Assembly (NCBI GenBank): GCA_017550035.1
Contig: JAFYLS010000007.1
Location: 1-44,056, forward strand
Direction: 5' to 3'
DNA length: 44,056 nucleotides
Origin: Clostridia bacterium
GTDB lineage: Bacteria; Bacillota; Clostridia; Christensenellales; Aristaeellaceae
This document shows, one piece after another, positions 1 through 7,403 of the stretch. Made by a program: the position numbers and the translations under genes. The notes beneath the pieces are model-generated. The model had not been told where the DNA came from. It made no database searches and saw nothing but the letters and a program-made list of their open reading frames with translations. How positions within the stretch are numbered: the stretch's first letter is position 1; every line of letters starts with the position of its first letter.

Positions 1-192
1 GGCGGTCACATGAGCGCCGGGCAGCAGGCGCAGCGTGGTGTTGGAATACATCCGGATACTGGCAATGCGCCATTCGCCGGCGGCAAGGGCAACTTCTCCG
101 CCGTTGGCATCCCGGCATGCATCCAGATGCTGCTGGATGAGATGGGTATGGAATGTTTCCTGTGTGGGAAACAGTGTGATGCTGTAGGCCAT
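1..192 (-). CDS. Polygalacturonase-like (GH28 / pectate-lyase fold) protein, 5' part only
   Basis: The gene starts at an ATG (192-190) behind a strong AGGAGG ribosome site seven bases upstream and stays open for 64 codons to the window edge, so the C-terminal part is missing. The visible N-terminus ends with a 'GGEVALAAGEWRIASI' stretch followed by 'SNTTLRLLPGAHV'. That is the characteristic opening of right-handed beta-helix glycosidases of the GH28 type, where a G-G-x-V-x-[LV]-x-x-G-x-[WY] segment leads into S-N-x-T-L-x-[LV]-x-x-G-A. No signal peptide is visible, so the enzyme would act in the cytoplasm on imported oligogalacturonides or related sugars. The family call is from this short segment only; the catalytic aspartates lie outside the window. 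It has its own promoter and is separated from the next minus-strand gene by a terminator. Confidence 0.6.
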   Translation of the reverse strand, partial: MAYSITLFPTQETFHTHLIQQHLDACRDANGGEVALAAGEWRIASIRMYSNTTLRLLPGAHVTA

Positions 193-225
193 ATATGCCT
201 CCTGAATTTGGCAATGATCATGTAC

Positions 226-254
226 ATTATAGCATGATACTGCAAGGAACACAA
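226..254 (-). promoter_or_regulatory. Sigma-70 type promoter of the GH28-like gene
   Basis: On the minus strand TATAAT (231-226) is preceded by TGC, an extended -10, and 17 bases upstream by TTGTGT (254-249) as a weak -35. The predicted start point lies about 25 bases before the gene's ribosome site. Confidence 0.55.
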
Positions 255-264
255 TTCGCCAGCA

Positions 265-299
265 CGAAAAAACAGCACCTGTTTTAAGGGTGCTGTTTT
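265..299 (-). terminator. Rho-independent terminator of the L,D-transpeptidase gene
   Basis: An 11-base-pair stem (269-279 with 289-299) with a 9-base loop is followed on the minus strand by six T residues. It lies 12 bases beyond the stop codon at 311. Confidence 0.85.
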
Positions 300-310
300 G
301 AATACGGGGT

Positions 311-2050
311 TTAATGAATGCCGTTAGCTTCGTTGATGGCGTCGATTTCGGCCTTGGTTTTCAGCGTGGCGCATTTGCTGCAGCGCTGCGGCTTTTCAAA
401 CAGGGTTTCCAGTTCGCCGTAGGTGCTTTCGGTAAGGGGCAGGAAGCGGTCGCGAACGGAAGGGCAGTTCTGGTTTTCGTGGAAGTATTTGCCGCCGTCC
501 TGGTTGTAATAGATGGGGGTGCTGTCATCGGGGTAGAAAACCCGCCGGCCGGTATCGTCCCAGATGAGCACTTTGGTGTTTACCTTGATGTTGTTCCACA
601 GCCAGGAGATATTGTGACCGGCTTCGTTCTTGGCCTTCTGCACGCGGATGCACCCATGGCTGGCTTTGCTGCCCAGTTTGGGCACCGTGCTGGAATAATC
701 CTTGTCGGAAGAGGGGGTATCCTTGGCGCCGATGTAGGGAACTTCGTGAATCAGACAGCCGCCGTTGATGCGCATGCCGTAGGCGCACCACAGATTGCCG
801 GCAGGGAAACCGCCTACGCGGCTTACCATCAAGAATTCACCGGCGGGGGTTTCGTTCCAGGGCTGCTTTTCGGTGGGTTCGCCGGTGGAAATCAGCAGCG
901 TGCTGATGCACTTGCCTTCGGAGAAGATATACATTTCCTGCTTGAGTTTATCAATCAGCAAAGCATAATCCGTGCGGGGAGTGATTTCTTTGAGGAGAGA
1001 GGTTTTTACATAGCCGGTGAGCCGTTCATCCGTGGCGCCGTAGCCGGGACGGGAGGTGCAGTCGGGTCCGTAGGAGGAATTGTAGGCTTCCACCAGCGTC
1101 CAGCCGTTTTCACTTTCACCCAGTACGTGAACACCCTGACTGGCATAGGTGATTTCGCCAATGATGTTTTCGCGGCTGGAATCATCGGGCGTGGAACGAA
1201 TTTTGAACGTTTCTTTCTGTTCGCCGTTCAGCACGGTGATGGGCTGCATCATGATTTCCCAGATCTTTTCTTCATCCCACTCGCCGATGGGAAGTGTCCA
1301 GTAATTGTTTTCTTCCTCCTGAGTGGTATGCTGGCTGGGCAGGTAAGGCGTAGGACGGGGCGTGGCGGTAGGCACGGGCGTGGGGGTGGGCATATCGCTG
1401 AGAATCAGCGAAATCTGCTGAGGGGTGCCGGTAAAGCCGCTTTCATCTGTAAGGCGCGCCTGCACGGAATATTCGCCGGACGCCACCCAGAAATCATCCA
1501 GTTTTCCATCCCAGGAAAGGGTGGCGGTGCCGCCTTGCACAAGAGCTTCGTAGAGGGTGCGCCATTCGCCGTCTGCAAGACGGATGCGCACTTCCAAGGT
1601 GCCGGCAACGGAACAGTCTACCATCATGTTCCAGGTGTCACCCGCTACCAGAACGCCGGGAGCCTGAATGTGAGTGACCTGCGGAGCGGGTTCGCCTACC
1701 GTCAGGGTGTGCAGCGCCTGATAGGTGTTGGAAGCGCCAGTCAGCACCAGACGCAGTGTGTATGTGCCCGGCTGCACGGACGCGCCATCCGCCTTCATGC
1801 CATCCCAGGAGAGGTGGTTTTCGCCCTGAATGGCATTCATGCTTTCCCGGATAAGGACGGCCTGAGAGCCGTTTTGGTCAATCAGATCCAACTGGGCGCT
1901 GCCGCTTTCGGGAACGTTGAAGCTGATGCGTTCTGTTTTGCCGGGGCGCATCAGATCAGGCGCATTGGTAAAAGCAGCATCTTCTGCCAGGGCAGAGCAG
2001 ACGCACAGCAGAAGCAGTGCGGTGAGAACAGTCAAAAAGCGATGTTTCAT
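311..2050 (-). CDS. Secreted L,D-transpeptidase with FlgD-like Ig repeats (YkuD family)
   Basis: 579 residues. It begins with a signal peptide (basic MKHR, hydrophobic core, cleavage after about residue 22, S-A-L-A). Two FlgD/Big-like Ig modules follow (about 25-210), each with a 'LSWDGK/M.DG..V..G.Y' signature, then a proline/threonine-rich linker 'PTPTPVPTATPRPTP'. An SH3-like region with a 'G.V' pattern comes before the YkuD catalytic domain. The catalytic motif SHGCIRV is present with Cys467 as nucleophile, so it should form 3-3 peptidoglycan crosslinks, or attach proteins, outside the membrane. The last 60 residues add a Cys-containing tail (CPSVRDRF..., CSKCATLK) whose role I do not know. 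The ATG at 2050 is chosen because AAGGAGA sits just upstream and the signal peptide starts there; longer in-frame extensions have neither. Monocistronic with its own promoter and terminator. Confidence 0.88.
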   Translation of the reverse strand: MKHRFLTVLTALLLLCVCSALAEDAAFTNAPDLMRPGKTERISFNVPESGSAQLDLIDQNGSQAVLIRESMNAIQGENHLSWDGMKADGASVQPGTYTLRLVLTGASNTYQALHTLTVGEPAPQVTHIQAPGVLVAGDTWNMMVDCSVAGTLEVRIRLADGEWRTLYEALVQGGTATLSWDGKLDDFWVASGEYSVQARLTDESGFTGTPQQISLILSDMPTPTPVPTATPRPTPYLPSQHTTQEEENNYWTLPIGEWDEEKIWEIMMQPITVLNGEQKETFKIRSTPDDSSRENIIGEITYASQGVHVLGESENGWTLVEAYNSSYGPDCTSRPGYGATDERLTGYVKTSLLKEITPRTDYALLIDKLKQEMYIFSEGKCISTLLISTGEPTEKQPWNETPAGEFLMVSRVGGFPAGNLWCAYGMRINGGCLIHEVPYIGAKDTPSSDKDYSSTVPKLGSKASHGCIRVQKAKNEAGHNISWLWNNIKVNTKVLIWDDTGRRVFYPDDSTPIYYNQDGGKYFHENQNCPSVRDRFLPLTESTYGELETLFEKPQRCSKCATLKTKAEIDAINEANGIH

Positions 2051-2081
2051 CGGTGTCTCCTTCGTGAAAGAAATACACCTT

Positions 2082-2111
2082 ATCATACCATCTTTCCCCC
2101 CTTCAAGACAA
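2082..2111 (-). promoter_or_regulatory. Promoter of the L,D-transpeptidase gene
   Basis: Minus strand TTGTCT (2111-2106), 18-base spacer, TATGAT (2087-2082) preceded by TGG, an extended -10. It lies about 30 bases before the start codon, back to back with the promoter of the helicase gene. Confidence 0.6.
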
Positions 2112-2170
2112 GCGGTAAGGTGTGCATATCTTGTAAAAAATGCACATTTTCCTGAATTGGTGAAAAAGAC

Positions 2171-2200
2171 AGGACAAGCGGACGGGAATCGTGCTATAAT
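2171..2200 (+). promoter_or_regulatory. Promoter of the nuclease-SNF2 gene
   Basis: AGGACA (2171-2176), 18-base spacer, perfect TATAAT (2195-2200) with an upstream TGC extended -10. A strong AAGGAGG ribosome site (2221-2227) and the ATG at 2236 follow directly. Confidence 0.65.
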
Positions 2201-2235
2201 AAGGCACGATTCAACATGGGAAGGAGGCGCAGGAA

Positions 2236-4503
2236 ATGGAACAGGTACTGCAGGCATTGCGTTGTATTCGTGCGCCTCTGGTGCAGGGTGAGTATGATTT
2301 GCATGCCCTGGTGGCCCAGGCGCTGCAGATGGCAGAAATTCCTTTCCTGCATGAAGCTTCCCTTGGAAACCGCGCCCGTATTGATTTTCTGTGCGGCAGG
2401 ATCGGCATTGAAGTGAAACGCGGAAAACCCAATAAAACGCTGCTGGAAAAGCAGCTGGCCAGATACCTCAAAAGCGGTATGCTGGACGGTGTGGTTGTGG
2501 TGGTGGAGCGGGCGGTCAATCTGCCCAAAGCCATGATGGGAAAAAAGGTGGAAGTTCTTTCGCTTCACAGTCTGTGGGGAATTGCCATGGACAGCGGCAC
2601 GGAAGCATATACGCCGGAGGATGAAATGTTACCGGAGGGCGCTTTGCAGTCTCCGGGAGACGCCGGGGGGCTGATTGCTGAAACAGAACCGGATGTCCTG
2701 TTTTTTGATGAACCGGAAGCTGCGGAAGAATGGCTCCCGGAGCGCGGGATTGAAGAAACCGTGTTGCAGTCCGTTTTGCAGGACGATCTGCCTGCTTATC
2801 TGAAAAGCCATGAATCTGCCGGATATACCTACGGCACGCTGTCCTATAATGCCAGAAGGAAGCAGTGGGTCATCAAAGGCGAGCCCTGCGTGACCGAAAT
2901 GGCCAAAAGGCTCTTTCCCGGCAGCGCCGGTGCCAGACGCGGGGAAGCGCGCTTCGCGGCGCACCGGCGCATGATTGGCGATGTGAACTGGCTTATGCAG
3001 CGCTATCCTCTGACTGTTGCGGAAAAGGACAGGGTACGTTTTCAAGATGCGCTTCGGGATGCACAAAACTATTACCGCCAAAAAGAGCGGGTGCGTACTG
3101 CGCCGCCTGCTGCCAAACTGGATCCCGATTGCTTTGACGGTCAGCTTCGGCCTTTCCAGCAGACCGGCGTCAGCTTTCTCAACCTGACGCCGCGGGCGCT
3201 GCTGGCGGATGAAATGGGCCTGGGGAAAACAGTGCAGGCGCTGGCGTCTGTATCCATGCGGGGATTGTTTCCCGTTTGCGTGGTGGTGCCGCCTCATCTG
3301 GTGCTCAATTGGCAGCGTGAAAGCCAGCGGTTTGTGCGTATTCATGGAAGAGTGCCCCGCATCCATGTGCTGAAGGGCCTGACGCCTTATGAACTGCCTG
3401 AAGCGGATATATATATTGTGCATTATCTGCTGCTGCGGGGATGGAAGGATGTGCTGCCCAAACAGCTGTTCCGCGCAGTGGTGTTTGACGAAATTCAGGA
3501 ACTGCGCCGTGCCGGCACGGATAAATACAGCGCGGCATCGCTGTTGGCGGAAAGCAGCGAAGTGGTGGTGGGTCTGTCCGGTACGCCCATCTACAACCAT
3601 GGCGGTGAAATCTGGAATGTGGTCAATATACTGGATTTCCATTTTCTGGGGGATTGGGAATCCTTTTCCCGGGAATGGTGTGCGGGCTATGGAAACAGCG
3701 TGGTGTTAAAGCCCGATTTGCTGGGCGACCATCTCCGCCGGGAAGGGTTGATGCTGCGCCGCACCAAACAGGAAGTATTGCCCGAATTGCCCGAGAAACG
3801 GCGTCTGGTGCAGGAAATTGATGCGGACGACCAGATTTACAGGCAGCTGATGCGCTCGGTTATGGAGAAAATACGCCGCTACCGCACGGATGAAGAAATG
3901 ACCCGTTCTGCCCGTGCCCTGCTGGAGGATCAAATTTCTCAGGAAGAGCGGCAGGCTACGGGCGTGGCCAAAGCGCCTTATGTGTGTCAGTTTGTCCGTG
4001 CTCTGTGCGATGCAGGAGAAAAGGTACTTCTCTTTGCCCATCATCACAAGGTGATGGATCTTTACAAGAAGGAACTGAGCAGTCTGCATCCTGTATTCAT
4101 CACAGGCCGTGAAACGGATGCACAGAAGCAAAATGCTGTAGATCGTTTTATGGAAGATAAAACGGATTTGTGCTGCATTTCCCTGCGCTCTGCCAGCGGG
4201 CTGAATCTGCAGAAGGCCACCTGTGTGGTCTTTGGGGAACTGGACTGGTCGCCTGCGGTGCATTCCCAGGCGGAAGACCGGGCCCACCGCATCGGCCAGA
4301 AGGATTCACTGCTTTGTTATTATCTGGTTTCGCCCCGGGGCAGCGATGCAGATATGCAGGAGGCGTTGGGGCTGAAGGTCAGCCAGTTTATGGGCTTGAT
4401 GGGCGACCGTCCTTTGACTGAAGGGGAAATGCTGGAAAGCGCCTCTGTGGCCCGGCGGCATGTGGAAAATCTGCTGAGACGAATGGAAAAATGGCAGGAA
4501 TGA
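2236..4503 (+). CDS. SNF2-family helicase fused to an N-terminal restriction-endonuclease-like domain
   Basis: 755 residues. The C-terminal two thirds is a complete Swi2/Snf2 ATPase: motif I GLGKT (328-332), motif II DEIQ (418-421), motif III SGTP (448-451), and motif VI with the D-R-A-H-R-I-G-Q signature of Rad54/SMARCAL1-type remodellers (681-688). Residues 1-110 look like a PD-(D/E)XK nuclease fold: a helix ending HE (39-40), ID (49-50), then the sheet and catalytic triad-like I-E-V-K (58-61), followed by a QL.RY helix. This is the arrangement of minimal restriction-type nucleases. A linker of about 200 residues, acidic then basic, joins the two halves. It probably moves along or remodels DNA and cleaves or anchors through the N-domain; a role in repair, restriction or element defence is inference. 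It shares a transcript with the P-loop gene ten bases downstream. Confidence 0.8.
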   Translation: MEQVLQALRCIRAPLVQGEYDLHALVAQALQMAEIPFLHEASLGNRARIDFLCGRIGIEVKRGKPNKTLLEKQLARYLKSGMLDGVVVVVERAVNLPKAMMGKKVEVLSLHSLWGIAMDSGTEAYTPEDEMLPEGALQSPGDAGGLIAETEPDVLFFDEPEAAEEWLPERGIEETVLQSVLQDDLPAYLKSHESAGYTYGTLSYNARRKQWVIKGEPCVTEMAKRLFPGSAGARRGEARFAAHRRMIGDVNWLMQRYPLTVAEKDRVRFQDALRDAQNYYRQKERVRTAPPAAKLDPDCFDGQLRPFQQTGVSFLNLTPRALLADEMGLGKTVQALASVSMRGLFPVCVVVPPHLVLNWQRESQRFVRIHGRVPRIHVLKGLTPYELPEADIYIVHYLLLRGWKDVLPKQLFRAVVFDEIQELRRAGTDKYSAASLLAESSEVVVGLSGTPIYNHGGEIWNVVNILDFHFLGDWESFSREWCAGYGNSVVLKPDLLGDHLRREGLMLRRTKQEVLPELPEKRRLVQEIDADDQIYRQLMRSVMEKIRRYRTDEEMTRSARALLEDQISQEERQATGVAKAPYVCQFVRALCDAGEKVLLFAHHHKVMDLYKKELSSLHPVFITGRETDAQKQNAVDRFMEDKTDLCCISLRSASGLNLQKATCVVFGELDWSPAVHSQAEDRAHRIGQKDSLLCYYLVSPRGSDADMQEALGLKVSQFMGLMGDRPLTEGEMLESASVARRHVENLLRRMEKWQE

Positions 4504-4513
4504 AGGGTGAAAA

Positions 4514-5185
4514 ATGAAGTTTGGAATTGAGAGCAACATTCTGCGCAGTTTACTAAGGAATGTGTATTTCATCAATGGCACGGCGTACGCCGGAAAATCC
4601 ACCATGGTGCGTCTGCTTTCGGAAAAGCACGATGGAATCAAGTGCGGGGAAAACTACCACAATGATTTGCTCGAGCATGTGGATGCTGAGCATCAGCCCA
4701 ATCTGTGCTACATCGATACCATGTCTTCCTGGCAGGAATTCATTGCCCGCAGCCCGGAAGCCTATGATGCCTGGATTCAAAATTGCGCTCTGGAAGCAGC
4801 AGAACTGGAGATCGTTCAACTGATTCGCTTGTCTGCACAGGGCAAAAAGATCTTTGTGGATACCAATATTCCCGTCGATGTGCTCAGGGAAATATCGGAC
4901 GAAAAGCATGTGGCCATTATGCTGTCGCCCCAAAGCATGTCGGTGGATCGGTTCTTTGAGCGGGAAGATGCAGAAAAGCAGTTCATCTATCAGCAGATCC
5001 TGCAGGCACAGAATCCTGCAGCTGCCATGGAGAATTACCGCAAGGGACTTGCGCTGATCAACAGTCCGGGAAAATACCGGGCATTTGAAGAAAGCGGCTT
5101 TTTTATCCATGTACGCACGGAAGATAGCACCATAGAAGATACGTTTCAGAAACTGGAGAAGCACTTCGGTTTGATTCCGGAATAA
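4514..5185 (+). CDS. Predicted P-loop nucleotide kinase-like protein
   Basis: 223 residues, starting at an ATG behind AAGGGTG. A Walker A motif G-T-A-Y-A-G-K-S-T occupies residues 22-30 right after a short beta strand (VYFING), the layout of small-molecule or nucleotide kinases and of the zeta-toxin/AAA kinase group. A second strand ending in a D (F-V-D-T-N, about 115-119) could be the Walker B or the shikimate-kinase-like substrate aspartate. The C-terminal half is helical and charged with an arginine-containing lid candidate (DRFFERED). The substrate is not recognisable. It follows the SNF2 helicase gene by ten bases, with no promoter between, so the two are almost certainly co-transcribed and end together at a strong terminator. 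Confidence 0.65.
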   Translation: MKFGIESNILRSLLRNVYFINGTAYAGKSTMVRLLSEKHDGIKCGENYHNDLLEHVDAEHQPNLCYIDTMSSWQEFIARSPEAYDAWIQNCALEAAELEIVQLIRLSAQGKKIFVDTNIPVDVLREISDEKHVAIMLSPQSMSVDRFFEREDAEKQFIYQQILQAQNPAAAMENYRKGLALINSPGKYRAFEESGFFIHVRTEDSTIEDTFQKLEKHFGLIPE

Positions 5186-5186
5186 G

Positions 5187-5213
5187 AAAAAACGCCCCAT
5201 CAGGGCGTTTTTT
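5187..5213. terminator. Bidirectional Rho-independent terminator
   Basis: Perfect 11-base-pair inverted repeat (5187-5197 with 5203-5213, loop of 5) ending in T runs on both strands. It closes the helicase/P-loop transcript on the plus strand and the FAD oxidoreductase gene on the minus strand. Confidence 0.9.
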
Positions 5214-5218
5214 GTTGG

Positions 5219-6472
5219 TTATTTATGCAAAAGAGGATCTTCTTCCGGATGTGCGGGGAGCCATGCATCGTCAAAATGGATGATGACGCCCGTTTTTTTC
5301 AGTGCGCTTTGCAAAATTTCAACAGGTAAACTGGGCAGCGGGGTATGGGAGCTCAGCGCCTGCGCCGCTGCAATGCCGGCAGCCTGCCCGGTGAGGACGG
5401 CAGGGGGAATGACGCGCAGCACGTCCCAACCCCATCCTTCGCCGGATGCGGAGCGGCCGCAGGTAATCAGGTTATCAAACCCGGTGCGCACCAGCGTTCC
5501 GTAGGGCACTTCGAACAGGCGGTCCTGATGGTCAAAATCACAGATAACGCCGATGGAGGTGCTGCAGTGATGGTATACATCCCTTCCCTTCAGGGTACTG
5601 TCGCCGTCAATGCGGCGAGCTGTACGCAATTGCGCCATGGAGGGCAGCATGTGGATGTTGTGCGCCCTGCGGTCTTCCTGCTTGATTTTGCGCAGCATTT
5701 CCAATTGATTCTTCTGCAGATATTCGTTGATGTTTTCCAGCGTAGCGCCCTTGTGCAGTGCAATGTGCTCGGGGTGGTTGTAGCCGTACAGATTGGCTTC
5801 GTAGCCGGCAGGGCGGTAATAGGCCTGGAAAATATCCTGCTTTTCCCATGCGCGGCGGCAGCCGTCCAGCGTGATGCCTTCGCCGATGTAGGTGTAATAG
5901 TTGCAGCCGTCCACGGTAGGAACGCCGGCTTTCAGCAGGATATCCGCATCGCCGGTGGCGTCCACAATCACGCCGCCTGCATAATATTGACGCCCGGATT
6001 TTCCGTCCACGATGAGCCCCTTGCAGTGGGTGCCATCCATGACAGGGGCAGAAACCTGAGCATCATACAGGATGCGGACGCCGGCCTCTTTCAGCGCTTC
6101 TAACAGTGTAAGGGCAAAAATGCCGGAGGAGTACCAGGAGCACAGCCGTGCGTTGGTGGGCGCGGCAGGCTCTCCGTTTTTCCAGTCGGGAGGCAGGGTA
6201 TCAAAACCGTAGCGGAAAGACAAGTTCAAAAATTCTTCTGCCATGCCGCGGATGATCCATTTGCCGCGTCCGTTGCAAAGGGGGACCCAGAAATTAATGA
6301 GACCGTTGGTGGCCAGTCCGCCCAGCCAGCACTGTTTTTCCAAAAGGAGTACGGATGCATGCTCCCGGGCTGCAGCCAATGCAGCGGCAATGCCCGCCAA
6401 TCCGCCGCCGGCAACGATTACATCGTAGGTGCCGGCGTGGGGAATTTGTTCGTTCCAGGTGATGTGGGTCAT
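5219..6472 (-). CDS. FAD-dependent oxidoreductase (FAD_oxidored family)
   Basis: 417 residues. An N-terminal Rossmann motif G-G-G-L-A-G (22-27) follows the strand YDVIVA and is succeeded by an acidic residue for the ADP ribose (Glu45). A second FAD-contact motif reads VDATGDADI, and the C-terminal G-x-x-x-x-A-G-W type end reads ITCGRSASGEGWGWD. This matches the FAD-dependent oxidoreductases annotated as FAD_oxidored (pfam12831), which occur in Clostridia and Bacteroidetes near carbohydrate genes and are largely uncharacterised; the substrate is unknown. The ATG at 6472 is chosen for its GGAGGG site; upstream in-frame codons lack one. It stands alone between a bidirectional terminator and a tRNA operon, with an extended -10 promoter. 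Confidence 0.8.
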   Translation of the reverse strand: MTHITWNEQIPHAGTYDVIVAGGGLAGIAAALAAAREHASVLLLEKQCWLGGLATNGLINFWVPLCNGRGKWIIRGMAEEFLNLSFRYGFDTLPPDWKNGEPAAPTNARLCSWYSSGIFALTLLEALKEAGVRILYDAQVSAPVMDGTHCKGLIVDGKSGRQYYAGGVIVDATGDADILLKAGVPTVDGCNYYTYIGEGITLDGCRRAWEKQDIFQAYYRPAGYEANLYGYNHPEHIALHKGATLENINEYLQKNQLEMLRKIKQEDRRAHNIHMLPSMAQLRTARRIDGDSTLKGRDVYHHCSTSIGVICDFDHQDRLFEVPYGTLVRTGFDNLITCGRSASGEGWGWDVLRVIPPAVLTGQAAGIAAAQALSSHTPLPSLPVEILQSALKKTGVIIHFDDAWLPAHPEEDPLLHK

Positions 6473-6502
6473 AATGTCCCTCCGGAGGGTGGTGTTTTCT
6501 GC

Positions 6503-6508
6503 ATTATA
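6503..6508 (-). promoter_or_regulatory. Extended -10 promoter element of the FAD oxidoreductase gene
   Basis: Minus-strand TGC-TATAAT (6508-6503) lies 31 bases before the start codon. No convincing -35 is present at 16-18 bases, so this would be an extended -10 promoter. Confidence 0.45.
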
Positions 6509-6632
6509 GCATATTTTGCGGCGGCGTGCATATTGTAAAGCAGAAAGAAGGGTAGAACGTTTGTCTACGGACCAAAAGGTCGGGGGAGGACACATGGGAT
6601 GATGGATTATGCAAAACCTGTGTAAAAAATGT

Positions 6633-6661
6633 TTGACTTTTACATGGCGCTGTGCTATAAT
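6633..6661 (+). promoter_or_regulatory. Promoter of the tRNA-Thr/tRNA-Pro operon
   Basis: TTGACT (6633-6638), 17-base spacer, TATAAT (6656-6661) with TGC in front: a near-consensus promoter, as expected for stable RNA, 25 bases before the first tRNA. Confidence 0.85.
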
Positions 6662-6686
6662 TTTTAGCGCTGACAATGCGCAGTAT

Positions 6687-6762
6687 GCCAATGTAGCTCA
6701 GTCGGTAGAGCAGCTGATTCGTAATCAGCAGGTCAGGGGTCCGAGTCCCCTCATTGGCTCCA
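6687..6762 (+). tRNA. tRNA-Thr (anticodon CGT)
   Basis: 76 bases including an encoded CCA. The acceptor stem pairs GCCAATG with CATTGGC. The anticodon stem GCTGA/TCAGC encloses the loop TTCGTAA with anticodon CGT, which reads ACG codons. The T-arm has the standard GGTCCGAGTCC-type loop. It shares a promoter with the following tRNA-Pro, ten bases away. Confidence 0.95.
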
Positions 6763-6772
6763 TTTTTTTTAC

Positions 6773-6849
6773 CGAGGTGTAGCGCAGTTTGGTAGCGCGT
6801 TTGGTTCGGGACCAAAAGGCCGCGGGTTCGAATCCCGCCACTTCGACCA
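6773..6849 (+). tRNA. tRNA-Pro (anticodon CGG)
   Basis: 77 bases including CCA. The acceptor stem pairs CGAGGTG with CACTTCG, with one G-T pair. The anticodon stem TTTGG/CCAAA holds loop TTCGGGA, anticodon CGG, reading CCG. The T-loop is GTTCGAATC. It ends just ahead of a strong terminator; no duplicate of its 3' end is visible downstream. Confidence 0.95.
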
Positions 6850-6851
6850 CA

Positions 6852-6894
6852 TCATCACCTAGTTTTTGATACAAACTGGGTGATGAATTTTTTT
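6852..6894 (+). terminator. Terminator of the tRNA operon
   Basis: A 14-base-pair stem with a single G-T pair (6852-6865 with 6873-6886) and a 7-base loop is followed by seven T residues. Confidence 0.9.
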
Positions 6895-6901
6895 ATACTT
6901 C

Positions 6902-6944
6902 AAAGGCTCAGAAACCTTGTAATCACAGGGCTTCTGAGCCTTTT
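6902..6944 (+). terminator. Second hairpin with T-rich tail behind the tRNA operon
   Basis: A perfect 12-base-pair inverted repeat (6902-6913 with 6932-6943) has further pairing possible inside the loop and ends in TTTT. It may be a back-up terminator, or the end of a gene whose body is lost from the other strand. Confidence 0.5.
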
Positions 6945-7349
6945 GCTATATCAGTGATGGGGTAATTTCCTCCCCTGGCGATGAGGTATTCCACTCTATT
7001 TCCGATCAGAACTTCATAATCGCTGTTTTCGTTTTACCCCATGACCGATACAGTCACACACAAGAACACATAATCACACACTTGCCCACACGGGAAAACG
7101 AAACTGTTGATACTCCTTGTTTCTGTTTATTTCAGCTATTTTGCCCTATGATATACCCATGATATATGCGGCAGAAAACTGGCGTCTGCGGGATGTTGCG
7201 GTCTATTAACGCTCGAAAATGAAAGAGAATGAAGTGTTGATACACCTGGGATACCCAAACGGGCGTCCCGGGTTATTTTCTTTTATTGGCCGCTTATGTG
7301 ACCGTGCAACTGTTGGTTGCTTGGGTTTTGCCCTTCAACGAAGGGTTGA
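6945..7349. other. About 400-base non-coding stretch downstream of the tRNAs, possibly relic DNA
   Basis: No open frame with a ribosome site covers this stretch on either strand. On the minus strand a 36-codon open tail, with no start codon, ends in TGA inside the hairpin at 6902-6943; it reads like the eroded 3' end of a gene but matches no family I know. Two copies of a 15-base near-repeat, A[C/G]TGTTGATAC[T/A]CCT, lie at 7103-7117 and 7233-7247. A hairpin (CCCTTC/GAAGGG, 7331-7345) sits directly before the -35 of the next gene. The stretch is richer in A and T than its neighbours. Its position beside tRNA genes suggests past integration, which is inference. Confidence 0.4.
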
Positions 7350-7378
7350 TTGACTCTTTGTGCGCGCCATGGTAGAAT
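7350..7378 (+). promoter_or_regulatory. Promoter of the MFS exporter gene
   Basis: TTGACT (7350-7355), 17-base spacer, TAGAAT (7373-7378) with an upstream TGG. The predicted start point is near 7385, so the ATG at 7386 would have no leader; this supports the TTG start at 7404. Confidence 0.7.
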
Positions 7379-7403
7379 TTGCTGCATGAAAGAGGTGTGG
7401 TTT

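Noticed and set aside
6504..6815. Minus-strand open frame containing NEGTRTPDLL...LLYRLSYIG across the tRNA-Thr gene
   Set aside because: It is the reverse translation of a tRNA, a well-known false gene; the tRNA has a promoter and perfect cloverleaf.
6773..7349. Integration of a mobile element in tRNA-Pro
   Set aside because: No direct duplicate of the tRNA 3' end, integrase, transposase or phage gene could be found; kept only as a low-interest relic.
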